In this document: in pieces, positions 33,441 through 41,765 of the stretch
Position numbering within the stretch: the stretch's first letter is position 1
Layout: the number at the start of each line of letters is the position of its first letter
Notes under the pieces: generated by a model
Seen by the model: the letters and a program-made list of their open reading frames with translations, nothing else
Database searches by the model: none
Told to the model about the DNA's origin: nothing
Program-made: the position numbers and the translations under genes
DNA from: Knufia peltigerae
Lineage: Eukaryota; Ascomycota; Eurotiomycetes; Chaetothyriales; Trichomeriaceae
Length of the DNA: 64,000 nt
NCBI GenBank assembly: GCA_030247855.1
Contig: JAPDRN010000056.1
Span: 124,001-188,000, forward strand
Reading direction: 5' to 3'

Positions 33441-34085
33441 TTAATCCCCTCCGTCCCCTTTTTTCAGCAGCGGATAGGGATTGATCGACTCGCCCTTCCA
33501 CCACTGCTTCTCTGGCCCCAATGTGTGCACTTCGAAATGCAGATGGGGAGCTTCGGGGTTGGCATTGCCGGTGCTGCCGACGTAGCCGATCACGTCGCCG
33601 CGCTTGATGGTCTGCTTCTCGGCCAGGCCGTCGGCGTAGCGCTGCAGGTGTGCGTAGTAGTAGCACCAGCGGCCGCTGGGTTCGAACTGGTAGATCGTCA
33701 GGCCACCGCGTTTGCTGTCGAACAGTTTCTCGACATGGCCATCGGCCACGGCCAGCACCGGCGTGCCGGCAGCGGCCATGATGTCGATGGCGTCGTGCAC
33801 ACGGCCTTCGCTGCGTGCGTCGGTGAAGGTGTCCTGCAGTTGCGACGGCGCAATGCCCTGTACCGGCAGCAGCAGGCCGGAGGGTGTGTCGCCGGTTGCT
33901 GGTGGGGCGGGCGCAGCGATTGCCGTCGCTGCCTGCTCCGCGGGTACGGCAGGTGCGTGGTCCGCCGCAACTACTGCAGAAGGGTGGACAGCCGCGCCAT
34001 CGGAAGGCTCGCCATCGCGCTGCAGCCACCACCCGGCGGCCACGCCCATCACCAGTCCCGGCACGATCAGTTGCGCAAGTCGCAT
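33441..34085 (-). CDS. M23-family metallopeptidase (LytM-like), membrane-anchored
   Basis: A 214-residue protein with an N-terminal signal/anchor (LIVPGLVMGVAAGWWL), an Ala/Pro-rich linker, and a LytM domain from about residue 90. Zinc ligands are present: His and Asp in VHDAIDI and the HLHFEVH block. It therefore looks catalytically intact, cutting peptidoglycan cross-bridges in the periplasm. The start follows the L,D-transpeptidase stop by 4 bases, with AGGAG upstream, so the two are an operon. Confidence 0.88.
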   Translation of the reverse strand: MRLAQLIVPGLVMGVAAGWWLQRDGEPSDGAAVHPSAVVAADHAPAVPAEQAATAIAAPAPPATGDTPSGLLLPVQGIAPSQLQDTFTDARSEGRVHDAIDIMAAAGTPVLAVADGHVEKLFDSKRGGLTIYQFEPSGRWCYYYAHLQRYADGLAEKQTIKRGDVIGYVGSTGNANPEAPHLHFEVHTLGPEKQWWKGESINPYPLLKKGDGGD

Positions 34086-34089
34086 CGGC

Positions 34090-35055
34090 TTACTCCTGCA
34101 TCACCACGACTACCGAGGTATCCACCGCCGCGGCCACGCGCAGCGCATCCCAGTTGGTCATGCGCACGCAGCCGTGCGATTCGGTCTTGCCGACGTGGCC
34201 GGGCACCGGCGTGCCGTGCAGGCCGTAATGCGGCTTGGACAGGTCGATCCAGACCCGGCCGACGGGATTGTTCGGGCCGGGCGGAATCGTGGCTTTGCGA
34301 TCGCCCTTCTTCGCGTCCCAGAACAGTTTCGGGTTGTAGTGGAACGGCGGATCCGGATACACACCAAGGATCTTCCACTCACCGATCGGCAGCGGGTCAT
34401 GCTCGCTGCCCGACGACACCGGCACCTGTGCGATCAACTTGCCCTGTGCGTCCAGCAGCTGCAGGGTGGAGTCGGATTTGTCGACCACCAGCTTGGTGGC
34501 CTTGGGAAAAGCGGCAGGCGCAATGTTGGGTACCTGGATGCGGCTGCCGGCCTTGCTCAGATCCACGCCGGGATTGAGTGCCTTCAACAGCTCCGGAGCG
34601 GCATGGAAACGCTCGCCCAGTGATTCTTCGATACTACTGAAGCCCAGGGATTTCAGTTTGGCCTGTTCGGCGGGCTTTTGGGGAACCGCAACAAACGGAC
34701 CGGCCACATCCTCGGCGGTCAGCGTGTAGCTGGCCAGCGGACCAACCGAATCGGCCTGCAGGGCCTTCCAGGTGGCGTCGTCCAGTTCACCGCTGACGGT
34801 CAGCCCATGCGCGGCCTGGAAGCCGGACACTGCCCGCCGCTGGTTGCTGCCCACTTCGCCATCGATCTCGCCCGGCGAGAAGTTCGCGCGGTCCAACAGC
34901 ACCTGTGCGTGCAGGGGCGAGCGCGTTGCGGTGTCAGGTCCGGCCTCTTCGGCGATGGGCGCTGGCAGGCCGGCAGGTGGAGACGTCTGCGCGAAGGCGG
35001 GCGACATCAGCAGCGACAGGGCAAGCAGGGCGAGGCGGCATACGGGCATGGGCAT
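34090..35055 (-). CDS. Secreted L,D-transpeptidase (YkuD) with peptidoglycan-binding domain
   Basis: A 321-residue periplasmic enzyme that forms 3-3 cross-links or attaches proteins to peptidoglycan. The signal peptide is MPMPVCRLALLALSLLMSPAF, cleaved after AFA. A PG_binding_1 domain follows (about 45-100; GEIDGEVGSNQRRAV), then a YkuD domain (about 185-320) with the catalytic motif SHGCVRMTNWDA and an upstream His in GLHGTPVPG. I chose the ATG at 35055 for the signal peptide; the open frame extends to 35157 without support. First gene of the pair with the M23 peptidase. Confidence 0.9.
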   Translation of the reverse strand: MPMPVCRLALLALSLLMSPAFAQTSPPAGLPAPIAEEAGPDTATRSPLHAQVLLDRANFSPGEIDGEVGSNQRRAVSGFQAAHGLTVSGELDDATWKALQADSVGPLASYTLTAEDVAGPFVAVPQKPAEQAKLKSLGFSSIEESLGERFHAAPELLKALNPGVDLSKAGSRIQVPNIAPAAFPKATKLVVDKSDSTLQLLDAQGKLIAQVPVSSGSEHDPLPIGEWKILGVYPDPPFHYNPKLFWDAKKGDRKATIPPGPNNPVGRVWIDLSKPHYGLHGTPVPGHVGKTESHGCVRMTNWDALRVAAAVDTSVVVVMQE

Positions 35056-35230
35056 TTCCAGACAGATAACGCCTTCACCCTGCCTGCAAACGCTGCGTAG
35101 CCGCCGTGAAAAGGAACTGATGCCGGCATGAGCAGCGGGGGCGCATCGCCACGCCAAAGACCCACCGCAGAAGCGGAGGACGGCGCCTCACCAAGGTGAA
35201 CGGCTTCCGACGCAGGCGCACGGGGGACGA

Positions 35231-35258
35231 TCAAGATTCCCGGCGGGCAGGCCGATAT
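35231..35258 (+). promoter_or_regulatory. Sigma-28 (FliA) type promoter of the chemoreceptor gene
   Basis: TCAAGATT at 35231-35238 and GCCGATAT at 35251-35258 are separated by 12 bases. This fits the flagellar sigma-28 pattern TAAAGTTT-N11-GCCGATAA, with one extra spacer base. It lies 31 bases before the ATG. Confidence 0.7.
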
Positions 35259-35289
35259 GGGCGCATCCCCCCTGTTTTGGATTCACCCC

Positions 35290-37416
35290 ATGAACTACTT
35301 GAGGAACGTCAGGGTTGCCTGGCGTCTTGGGCTTGGCTTTGGCCTGTTGTTGCTGCTGGTTGCCGCCGTGGTGGCCACCGGTGCTACCGCCACCACCGTG
35401 CAGAAGCGCGCGATGGAGCAGGTGGTCGAGGTTGGCGTAGCCAAGGTACGGCTGCTGTCGGAGATGCTCGATGCCAACAACCAGATGATGGTCGTGCGCC
35501 GCGAGATGCTGATCCGCCAGGGCGAAGAGCGCGCCAACGACGAGCAGCGCATTGCCGATCTGGTCAAGCGCTACGAGGCCAGCTGGACTGCCTACCAGGC
35601 CCTGCCCGGCGATGCCGAGGGCAAGGTGATCGGCGAGACCATCGCCGCCAAGCGTGCGCTCGCCCGTCCGCTCAACAAGCAGACCAGCGAACTGATGGAG
35701 CAGGGCGATTTCCCCGCTGCCGTGGCGCTGACCCTGGGCCCGGTGCAGGAAGCGGCCAATGGCTGGAACAAAGCGCTGGCCGATGGCGTGGCCTATGAAG
35801 AAAAGGAAAGCCGCGAGGCTGCTGCCGAGGCGATCCGCCTGGGCGAGCGCAGCCTGCTGCAGCTGCTGACGCTGGGCGGCGTGGCCCTGCTGGTCGGCAT
35901 CGCCGCGTCGGTGTTGATCGGTCGCAGCATGACTGGCCCGCTGGCGCGTGCGGTGCAGCTGGCCGAGCGCCTGTCCAAGGGCGAACTGGACCAGGAATTC
36001 CGCCTGGGCGGTCGTGACGAGCTGACCCAGCTTGGCGAGGCCATGGCCAGTGTGCGCCAGAGCGTGCAGGCGGCGATCGGCGCGCAGCTGCAGATGGCCG
36101 AACAGCATGAAGCCGGTGCGATCCGTTACCGGATGGATGCCAGTGCGTTCCCCGGCGACTTCGGCCGCATGGTGCAGGCCACCAACCACCTGGTCGAATC
36201 GCACGTGCAGGTGCAGCTGCTGATGGCCGAGGTGATGCAGCGCTATGCCATCGGCGATCTCAGCCGCGATCTGCCCGAGTATCCGGGCGAGAAGGGCACG
36301 CTGACCCGCACCCTGGCGGCGGTGAAGCAGAGCCTGATGGCGATCAACGCGCAGATCGATGAACTGGCCCGTGCCGCGCGCGCTGGCGATTTCAGCGTGC
36401 GTGGCGATGCTGCGGCATTCCAGTACCAGTTCCAGGCAATGGTGAACCACCTCAACGGCATGATGGCCAGCTCGCAGGCCAGCATCGCCGATGTCTCCGA
36501 CGTGCTGCGCGCCATCTCGCATGGCAACCTCACCGCGCGCATGGAAGGCGAGTACGAAGGCGTGTTCGCGCGCATGCGTGACGATGCCAATGCCACCACC
36601 ACGCAGCTGACCGGCATCGTGCGCGGCATCCAGGTAGCGGCTGACAGCATCAACAACGCGGCACAGGAACTGGCGGCCGGCAACAACGATCTGTCGCGCC
36701 GTACCGAACAACAGGCCGCGAATCTGGAAGAGGCTGCCGCCTCGATGGAGGAGCTGACTTCGACCGTGCGCCAGAACGCTGAGCTGGCCCGCCAGGCAGA
36801 CAGCGAAGCGCATGCGGCCGGCGTTGCCGTACGCGAGACCGAGCAGGCCATGGCGCAGATGGCCACGGTGATGGGCGAGATCGATCAGTCTTCCGCGCGC
36901 ATTTCGGAGATCTCCACGGTGATCGATGGCATCGCCTTCCAGACCAACATCCTGGCGTTGAATGCCGCAGTGGAAGCGGCGCGTGCCGGCGAACAGGGCC
37001 GCGGCTTCGCGGTGGTGGCCAGCGAAGTGCGTACGCTGGCCCAGCGTGCCGGTGTCGCTGCCAAGGAGATCAAGGAACTGATCGAGGACGCCGCTGCCAA
37101 GGTGCAGAGCGGCCTGGCCGTGACCGTGCAGTCCGAAGCCGCCATTGCGCGCGTGGCGCAGGCCAGTTCGCGTACCACCCTGCTGATGAGCGATATCGCC
37201 GCCGCCAGCAAGGAACAGGCGGCTGGCATCGAGCAGGTCAACCAAGTGGTGGTGCAGATGGACCAGGTGACCCAGCAGAACGCGGCGTTGGTGGAAGAGG
37301 CCACCGCTGCCAGCCGTGCGCTGGAAGAGCAGGCACATGCGCTGACCACGTCGGTGTCGGTGTTCCAGCTGGAACAGGGGGTGCGCATGCCCACCGTGTC
37401 TGCACGCGCGGCGTAA
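35290..37416 (+). CDS. Methyl-accepting chemotaxis protein with several HAMP-like units
   Basis: A 708-residue inner-membrane chemoreceptor. It has TM1 (about 12-32), a periplasmic helical sensor domain (about 33-190; four-helix-bundle type), TM2 (about 195-215), HAMP (about 216-270), then further HAMP-like repeats (around HVQVQLLMAEVMQRYAIGDL, DELARAARAGDFSVRG and LRAISHGNLTARMEGEYEG). The signalling hairpin has its tip in NILALNAAVEAARAGEQGRG at about residue 557. No CheR-binding pentapeptide is seen at the C-terminus (VSARAA). The ligand is not known. A sigma-28-type promoter lies just upstream. Confidence 0.93.
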   Translation: MNYLRNVRVAWRLGLGFGLLLLLVAAVVATGATATTVQKRAMEQVVEVGVAKVRLLSEMLDANNQMMVVRREMLIRQGEERANDEQRIADLVKRYEASWTAYQALPGDAEGKVIGETIAAKRALARPLNKQTSELMEQGDFPAAVALTLGPVQEAANGWNKALADGVAYEEKESREAAAEAIRLGERSLLQLLTLGGVALLVGIAASVLIGRSMTGPLARAVQLAERLSKGELDQEFRLGGRDELTQLGEAMASVRQSVQAAIGAQLQMAEQHEAGAIRYRMDASAFPGDFGRMVQATNHLVESHVQVQLLMAEVMQRYAIGDLSRDLPEYPGEKGTLTRTLAAVKQSLMAINAQIDELARAARAGDFSVRGDAAAFQYQFQAMVNHLNGMMASSQASIADVSDVLRAISHGNLTARMEGEYEGVFARMRDDANATTTQLTGIVRGIQVAADSINNAAQELAAGNNDLSRRTEQQAANLEEAAASMEELTSTVRQNAELARQADSEAHAAGVAVRETEQAMAQMATVMGEIDQSSARISEISTVIDGIAFQTNILALNAAVEAARAGEQGRGFAVVASEVRTLAQRAGVAAKEIKELIEDAAAKVQSGLAVTVQSEAAIARVAQASSRTTLLMSDIAAASKEQAAGIEQVNQVVVQMDQVTQQNAALVEEATAASRALEEQAHALTTSVSVFQLEQGVRMPTVSARAA

Positions 37417-37442
37417 GCAGTCCGTAGTTGGAAGTTGGATGA

Positions 37443-37474
37443 CGCCCTGCATGCGATGGCCCGCATGCAGGGCG
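37443..37474. terminator. Strong hairpin after the chemoreceptor gene
   Basis: A perfect 13-bp stem (CGCCCTGCATGCG and complement) with an ATGGCC loop, 27 bases after the stop. There is no clear T-run. The rest of the 217-bp gap up to 37633 holds an orphan reading frame on the minus strand (see findings), but no gene I can support. Confidence 0.6.
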
Positions 37475-37633
37475 CCGATGGGTCCAAAGGATGGGCACAG
37501 CTAGCGCCCGCGCGCGGAACGTTCGATCAACCAACCGGCCGCGTACAGCAGCAGCGTTGGAGGAACCAGCACCGCATACGCGGTCGACCAGTCCAGCTCA
37601 TCACCCGTCGCGTCTTCATCTGTTGGCCATGCT

Positions 37634-38173
37634 TCAACGGACGTCGAAGCGCGCCTGCAGGGGCAGGCTCACATTCCGCAGCAGATCCCTGACCGCCATC
37701 TGCGCGGTCCACGTGCCCTTCGGATCACCTGCCTCGGCGACGAAGCTCAGGTGCAGGTTGGTCATGTACAGCAGGGTCGGCGGGCCGGGCAGGGCAGCGG
37801 TGAAGCAGAGAACATCGCGTTCGTCGACACTGGCACTGCCGTCCGGACGCAGCATGCGCACGTCGCAGTGGACCTTGGCTGCGCCATCCTCGCCCAGTTG
37901 CGGGTTGGACAGGAACGTCAGCACGAACAATTCTCCGCCCAGTTGCACGTCGCTGGCCTCGGTGAAGTTCGGCGTAGTGTCCGCTGGGGCTTCCCACTTG
38001 GCCTGCCAGTCGGCGTCGGAGGTGACCAGCAGCGATGCCGCAAAGACCTCCCTGGATTTGATGGCATCGGTCTGCGGCACCGGCTTGCCGTCGCCATTTA
38101 TCCAGCCATCGCTGGCAAAGGTGCTGAGTGGCAGCATCAGGGCCATCATGGCCAGTGCGTAGGTCCATCGCAT
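37634..38173 (-). CDS. Secreted protein of unknown function
   Basis: A 179-residue protein with a clear signal peptide (MRWTYALAMMALMLPLSTFA, cleavage before SDG), so likely periplasmic. The mature part has two Cys (VHCDVRML and DVLCFTAAL), a pattern that could form a disulfide, and a beta-rich look. I do not recognise the family. GGGAG lies 6 nt before the ATG at 38173. It is divergent from the hydrolase gene. Confidence 0.75.
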   Translation of the reverse strand: MRWTYALAMMALMLPLSTFASDGWINGDGKPVPQTDAIKSREVFAASLLVTSDADWQAKWEAPADTTPNFTEASDVQLGGELFVLTFLSNPQLGEDGAAKVHCDVRMLRPDGSASVDERDVLCFTAALPGPPTLLYMTNLHLSFVAEAGDPKGTWTAQMAVRDLLRNVSLPLQARFDVR

Positions 38174-38313
38174 CAAGGACTCCCCTTGGTAGCCCCGTCC
38201 TGCGGCGAAGGCGGCAGTATCGCGCAACCTTGATCGACGCAGCAGGAGAAGAGCGGAGCAGGTGCTTCCGCGGCCTGCCGATCCGGGCGATGCTTGCAAG
38301 CAAAGGAGGTGCC

Positions 38314-39057
38314 ATGGAAACCGGAAACGAGGAGAAGGCGTGCGGCGATGCGTCGGCCGCGCCGCTGCACGTACTGATGCTGCCAGGCCTGGATGGCACC
38401 GGCAGGATGTCGACCCCGTTGCTGTCCGCACTGCAGGCTCATGGGCTGACGACGCAGGCGATCGCACTGCCTGCGCATGGCGGGCAGGATTACGCCACGC
38501 TTGCCAGATGGCTGTGGCCGCAGCTGCCCCACCACCCCTTCATCCTGCTTGCCGAGTCCTTCTCGGGGCCGTTGGCGGTCGAGCTGGCCGCGCGACAGCC
38601 CGCAGCGCTGCGCGGACTGGTGCTGGCCGCGACCTTTGCGCGCCGGCCCGTGCCATTGCCGGCAGCCGGCGCGGCACTGCTGTCACCGGCCTGGCCGGTG
38701 CCTCCCGTGGCGTTGCTGGCGCGCCTGCTGCTGGGGCGGTGGCGCACCGGCGAGCACATGTCGATGCTGCGCGATGCGTTGGCTCAGATTCCAGCGACCA
38801 CGTTGCGGCAGCGCGCCGCAGCGACCCTGCGGGTGGACGTACGCGCATTGCTGCCGCAGATCGGGGTGCCGACGCTGTGCCTGCAGGCGGGTCATGACCG
38901 GCTGCTGTGGCCGCCGAGCGTAGCTGAGCTGCAGACCCTGCTGCCGGACGCGTGGCACGTGGCCTTGGAAGGGCCGCATCTACTGCTGCAGGCCTGTGCC
39001 GAACCGGCCGCGGCGGTGGTGGCCGGTTGGGTGAGGGCGCTGCCCGCTACCGGCTAA
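38314..39057 (+). CDS. Alpha/beta hydrolase
   Basis: A 247-residue cytosolic alpha/beta hydrolase. The oxyanion region is LMLPGLDGTGRM; the nucleophile elbow reads LAESFSGPLA (Ser82, with Ala and Ser replacing the usual glycines of GxSxG); Asp in QAGHDRLLW and His in LEGPHLLLQ complete a possible triad. The substrate is unknown. A perfect AAGGAGGT lies 3 nt before the ATG at 38314, which decides the start. The stop overlaps that of the convergent lysine-rich gene by 4 nt. Confidence 0.82.
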   Translation: METGNEEKACGDASAAPLHVLMLPGLDGTGRMSTPLLSALQAHGLTTQAIALPAHGGQDYATLARWLWPQLPHHPFILLAESFSGPLAVELAARQPAALRGLVLAATFARRPVPLPAAGAALLSPAWPVPPVALLARLLLGRWRTGEHMSMLRDALAQIPATTLRQRAAATLRVDVRALLPQIGVPTLCLQAGHDRLLWPPSVAELQTLLPDAWHVALEGPHLLLQACAEPAAAVVAGWVRALPATG

Positions 39058-39530
39058 CCGCCGGCGCGGGTGCGTGCGGCCTTCTTCGCCGCGGTCTTGC
39101 GTACCGCCTTTTTTGCTGCACGCGTCTTCGCGGCCTTCTTCGCTGCGGTGCTGCGTGAGGCGGTCTTCTTCGTTGCTTTGCTGGCGGCCGCCTTCTTTGC
39201 CGGGGCTTTCTTCACCGCCTTCTTTGCAGCAGTCTTCCTGGTGGCCGCCTTCTTTGCAGGCGTCTTTTTCGCAGCGGTCTTCTTGGCCACCTTCTTCGCA
39301 GGCGCCTTGCTTGCGGAAGCCTTCTTCGCCGTTGTCTTTCTGGCCGCCTTCTTCGTTGCCTTGCGGGCGCTGCCGCTGCGCTTGCCACCACCATCCTGCT
39401 TGTTCACGGTGGCCCAGGCGATGCGCTCGGCGGTGCCCTCGCTGGCACCACGTTCGCGCTCGCTCTGCTCGATATGCTCGGCCTGGCGCTTCTGCTTGTC
39501 GGTATAGGCGGATTTGTCACCACGGGGCAT
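39054..39530 (-). CDS. Lysine/alanine-rich histone H1-like protein with plasmid-stabilisation-like N-terminus
   Basis: A 158-residue basic protein in two parts. Residues 1-50 (PRGDKSAYTDKQKRQAEHIE, then AERIAWATVNKQDGGGKRSG) match a small conserved family often annotated as plasmid stabilisation protein. Residues 55-155 are tandem AKKAxxx(K/R)-type repeats like the C-terminal domain of histone H1 and of bacterial AlgP-like proteins, and should bind DNA without sequence specificity. AGGAG stands 7 nt before the ATG. Only 21 bases separate it from the katE stop upstream on the same strand, so it may be read with catalase. The biological role is not established. Confidence 0.82.
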   Translation of the reverse strand: MPRGDKSAYTDKQKRQAEHIEQSERERGASEGTAERIAWATVNKQDGGGKRSGSARKATKKAARKTTAKKASASKAPAKKVAKKTAAKKTPAKKAATRKTAAKKAVKKAPAKKAAASKATKKTASRSTAAKKAAKTRAAKKAVRKTAAKKAARTRAGG

Positions 39531-39551
39531 GGGAATTCTCCTGTCGTATGG

Positions 39552-41648
39552 TCAGGCCAGCAGGCGCAGCTTCGGCTCGCGCGCCCACTGGCGGGTGGCG
39601 GCAGCGGTGAGGAAGGCATTGCTGTCTTCGGCCTCCACGGTGCCGGCATCGTTGCCGACGCGCGCTGCCTTCAGCAGGGCCTGTGCGCCTTCGTCACTGG
39701 CAATCGCTTTGAGGTGCGCCCAGGCGTCGCTGACGAAGCCGACGGCCGCCGCTTCCTTGGCCAACGCCTTGCCGGCATCGGCACTCAGCACCACCGCGAT
39801 CGCATCGAAGATCACCGATGGGGTACCGGCCAGCTGTCCGTCGGCGGCCTGCACCTTGCCGTCGCTGAGGGTGGCGCCGCCCACTTTGGGTGCCACCAGC
39901 TTGACGCTGGCGCCGGCCTTTTCGGTGGCCTTGCGCAGGTTGGCGATCACTCGCGCATCGGAACCTTCGTCGAACAGGATGCCGATGCAGCGCCCCTGCA
40001 GCACTGGCTTGTTGCGGCCGATCACGCGTACTTCGGGTGCGGCGGGCAGGTCCTGTGCGGGGGTTGCCGTCGGTGCCGGGTCGGGCAGGGTGCGCAGGGC
40101 CAGGCCATCGGCCACGCGCTTGGCCAGTCCCTCGTCGATATTGCGCAGATGGCTGACGGTGCGCACGCGCACCTTCTCCGTTTCCACCTTCGACAGCTCG
40201 AACACCAGCGCCGAGGCCAGGTGCGCCTGCTCCGGTTTCTCCAGGCTGCGGAAGAACATCCGCGCCTGGCTGTAGTGGTCGGCAAAGCTCTCCGCGCGGG
40301 TGCGGCCTTTGCGCCCGTCATCGGCGCTGGCGTGGCTGCGGAAACCGGCGGGGGTCTCGCGCGGGCTGTCTTCCTGCAGCGAACTGGGGTCGTAGGCCAC
40401 GCGCCCCTTCGGCACCTGCATCTGCATGTGGCCATCGCGCTGGTGGTTGGCGAACGGGCACTTCGGTGCGTTGATCGGGATCTGGTGGAAGTTCGGTCCA
40501 CCGAGGCGGATCAGCTGGGTATCCAGATAGGAGAACAGCCGTCCCTGCAGCAGCGGATCGTTGCTGAAGTCGATGCCGGGCGGCACGTTGGCCGGGCAGA
40601 ACGCAACCTGCTCGGTCTCGGCGAAGAAGTTGTCCGGCCAGCGGTCCAGCACCATGCGTCCGATCACCTGCAGCGGCACCAGCGACTCGGGGATGATCTT
40701 GGTCGGGTCCAGGTGGTCGAACGGGAAACCGTCGGCCTGTTCCTCGCTGAACAACTGCACGGCCAGCTCCCACTCGGGGAAGTCACCGCGCTGGATCGCC
40801 TCGAACAGGTCGCGCCTGTGGAAATCATTGTCGGCTGCCTGCAGTTTCAGCGCCTCGTCCCAGATGGTGGACTGCAGCCCCAGCTTCGGGCGCCAGTGGA
40901 ACTTGACGAAGGTGGAGTTCCCTTCTTCATCCAGCAGGCGGAAGCTGTGGATGCCGAAACCTTCGATGGTGCGCAGCGAGCGTGGGATCGTGCGGTCGCT
41001 CATCGCCCACATGATCATATGCATCGATTCGGGCATCAACGAGACGAAATCCCAGAACGTGTCGTGCGCGCTGGCGGCCTGCGGGAACGCGCGGTCCGGT
41101 TCCATCTTCACCGCATGGATCAGGTCGGGGAAATTGATCGCGTCCTGGATGAAGAACACCGGAATGTTGTTGCCGACCAGGTCCCAGTTGCCCTCCCTGG
41201 TGTAGAACTTCACCGCGAAGCCGCGCACGTCGCGCGGGGTGTCGACCGAGCCAGCGCCGCCGGCGACGGTGGAGAAGCGGGTGAACACCGGCGTCTTCAC
41301 CCCGACCTCGGTGAGGATCTTCGCCCGGGTCACCTTGCCCAGCGAGCGGGTCAGTTCGAAGTAGCCATGGGCGGCCGAACCGCGCGCGTGGACGATGCGC
41401 TCGGGAATGCGCTCGTGGTCGAAGTGGGTGATCTTCTCGCGCAGCAGGAAGTCTTCCAGCAGGGTCGGGCCACGCGGCCCCTGGCGCAGGGAATTCTGGT
41501 TGTCGGCGACCGGGATGCCCTGGTTGCTGGTCAGTACCGGATGGGCGCCTCCTGCGAGCTGATGCAGTTCATCGCCCTGGCCGCGGCTGTCACGGTCGGC
41601 GGAGGGAGTGGCGGGAGCGCGCTTGCCGGTCGGCTTGCTGGCGGCCAT
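39552..41648 (-). CDS. katE: Catalase HPII, large-subunit monofunctional
   Basis: Breaks H2O2 to water and oxygen. The 698-residue protein is of the large-subunit class. It has active-site His87 in RIVHARGSAAHG and Asn160 in NWDLVGNN, the haem Tyr in RLFSYLDTQ, and a C-terminal flavodoxin/DJ-1-like domain (about 545-690) seen only in large catalases. It acts in the cytosol and is typically made in stationary phase. AGGAG lies 7 nt before the ATG. It shares a 117-bp divergent region with the PAS-AraC regulator and is followed by the histone-like gene. Confidence 0.96.
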   Translation of the reverse strand: MAASKPTGKRAPATPSADRDSRGQGDELHQLAGGAHPVLTSNQGIPVADNQNSLRQGPRGPTLLEDFLLREKITHFDHERIPERIVHARGSAAHGYFELTRSLGKVTRAKILTEVGVKTPVFTRFSTVAGGAGSVDTPRDVRGFAVKFYTREGNWDLVGNNIPVFFIQDAINFPDLIHAVKMEPDRAFPQAASAHDTFWDFVSLMPESMHMIMWAMSDRTIPRSLRTIEGFGIHSFRLLDEEGNSTFVKFHWRPKLGLQSTIWDEALKLQAADNDFHRRDLFEAIQRGDFPEWELAVQLFSEEQADGFPFDHLDPTKIIPESLVPLQVIGRMVLDRWPDNFFAETEQVAFCPANVPPGIDFSNDPLLQGRLFSYLDTQLIRLGGPNFHQIPINAPKCPFANHQRDGHMQMQVPKGRVAYDPSSLQEDSPRETPAGFRSHASADDGRKGRTRAESFADHYSQARMFFRSLEKPEQAHLASALVFELSKVETEKVRVRTVSHLRNIDEGLAKRVADGLALRTLPDPAPTATPAQDLPAAPEVRVIGRNKPVLQGRCIGILFDEGSDARVIANLRKATEKAGASVKLVAPKVGGATLSDGKVQAADGQLAGTPSVIFDAIAVVLSADAGKALAKEAAAVGFVSDAWAHLKAIASDEGAQALLKAARVGNDAGTVEAEDSNAFLTAAATRQWAREPKLRLLA

Positions 41649-41765
41649 GGAGGATCTCCTGGAGCGGGTAGGGGCAGACCCCAGACACTGGCGCTGGCGG
41701 CGTTAATGCACGGTCCCGTAGGAGTGAACGCGCAGACAAATCGGCGGCTCGGGTATGCTTGCCGC

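Noticed and set aside
39070..39507. A Phe/Ala-rich hydrophobic frame opposite the lysine-rich gene
   Set aside because: The FFAA pattern is simply the complement of the AAG/GCC-rich AKKA repeats; it has no ribosome binding site.
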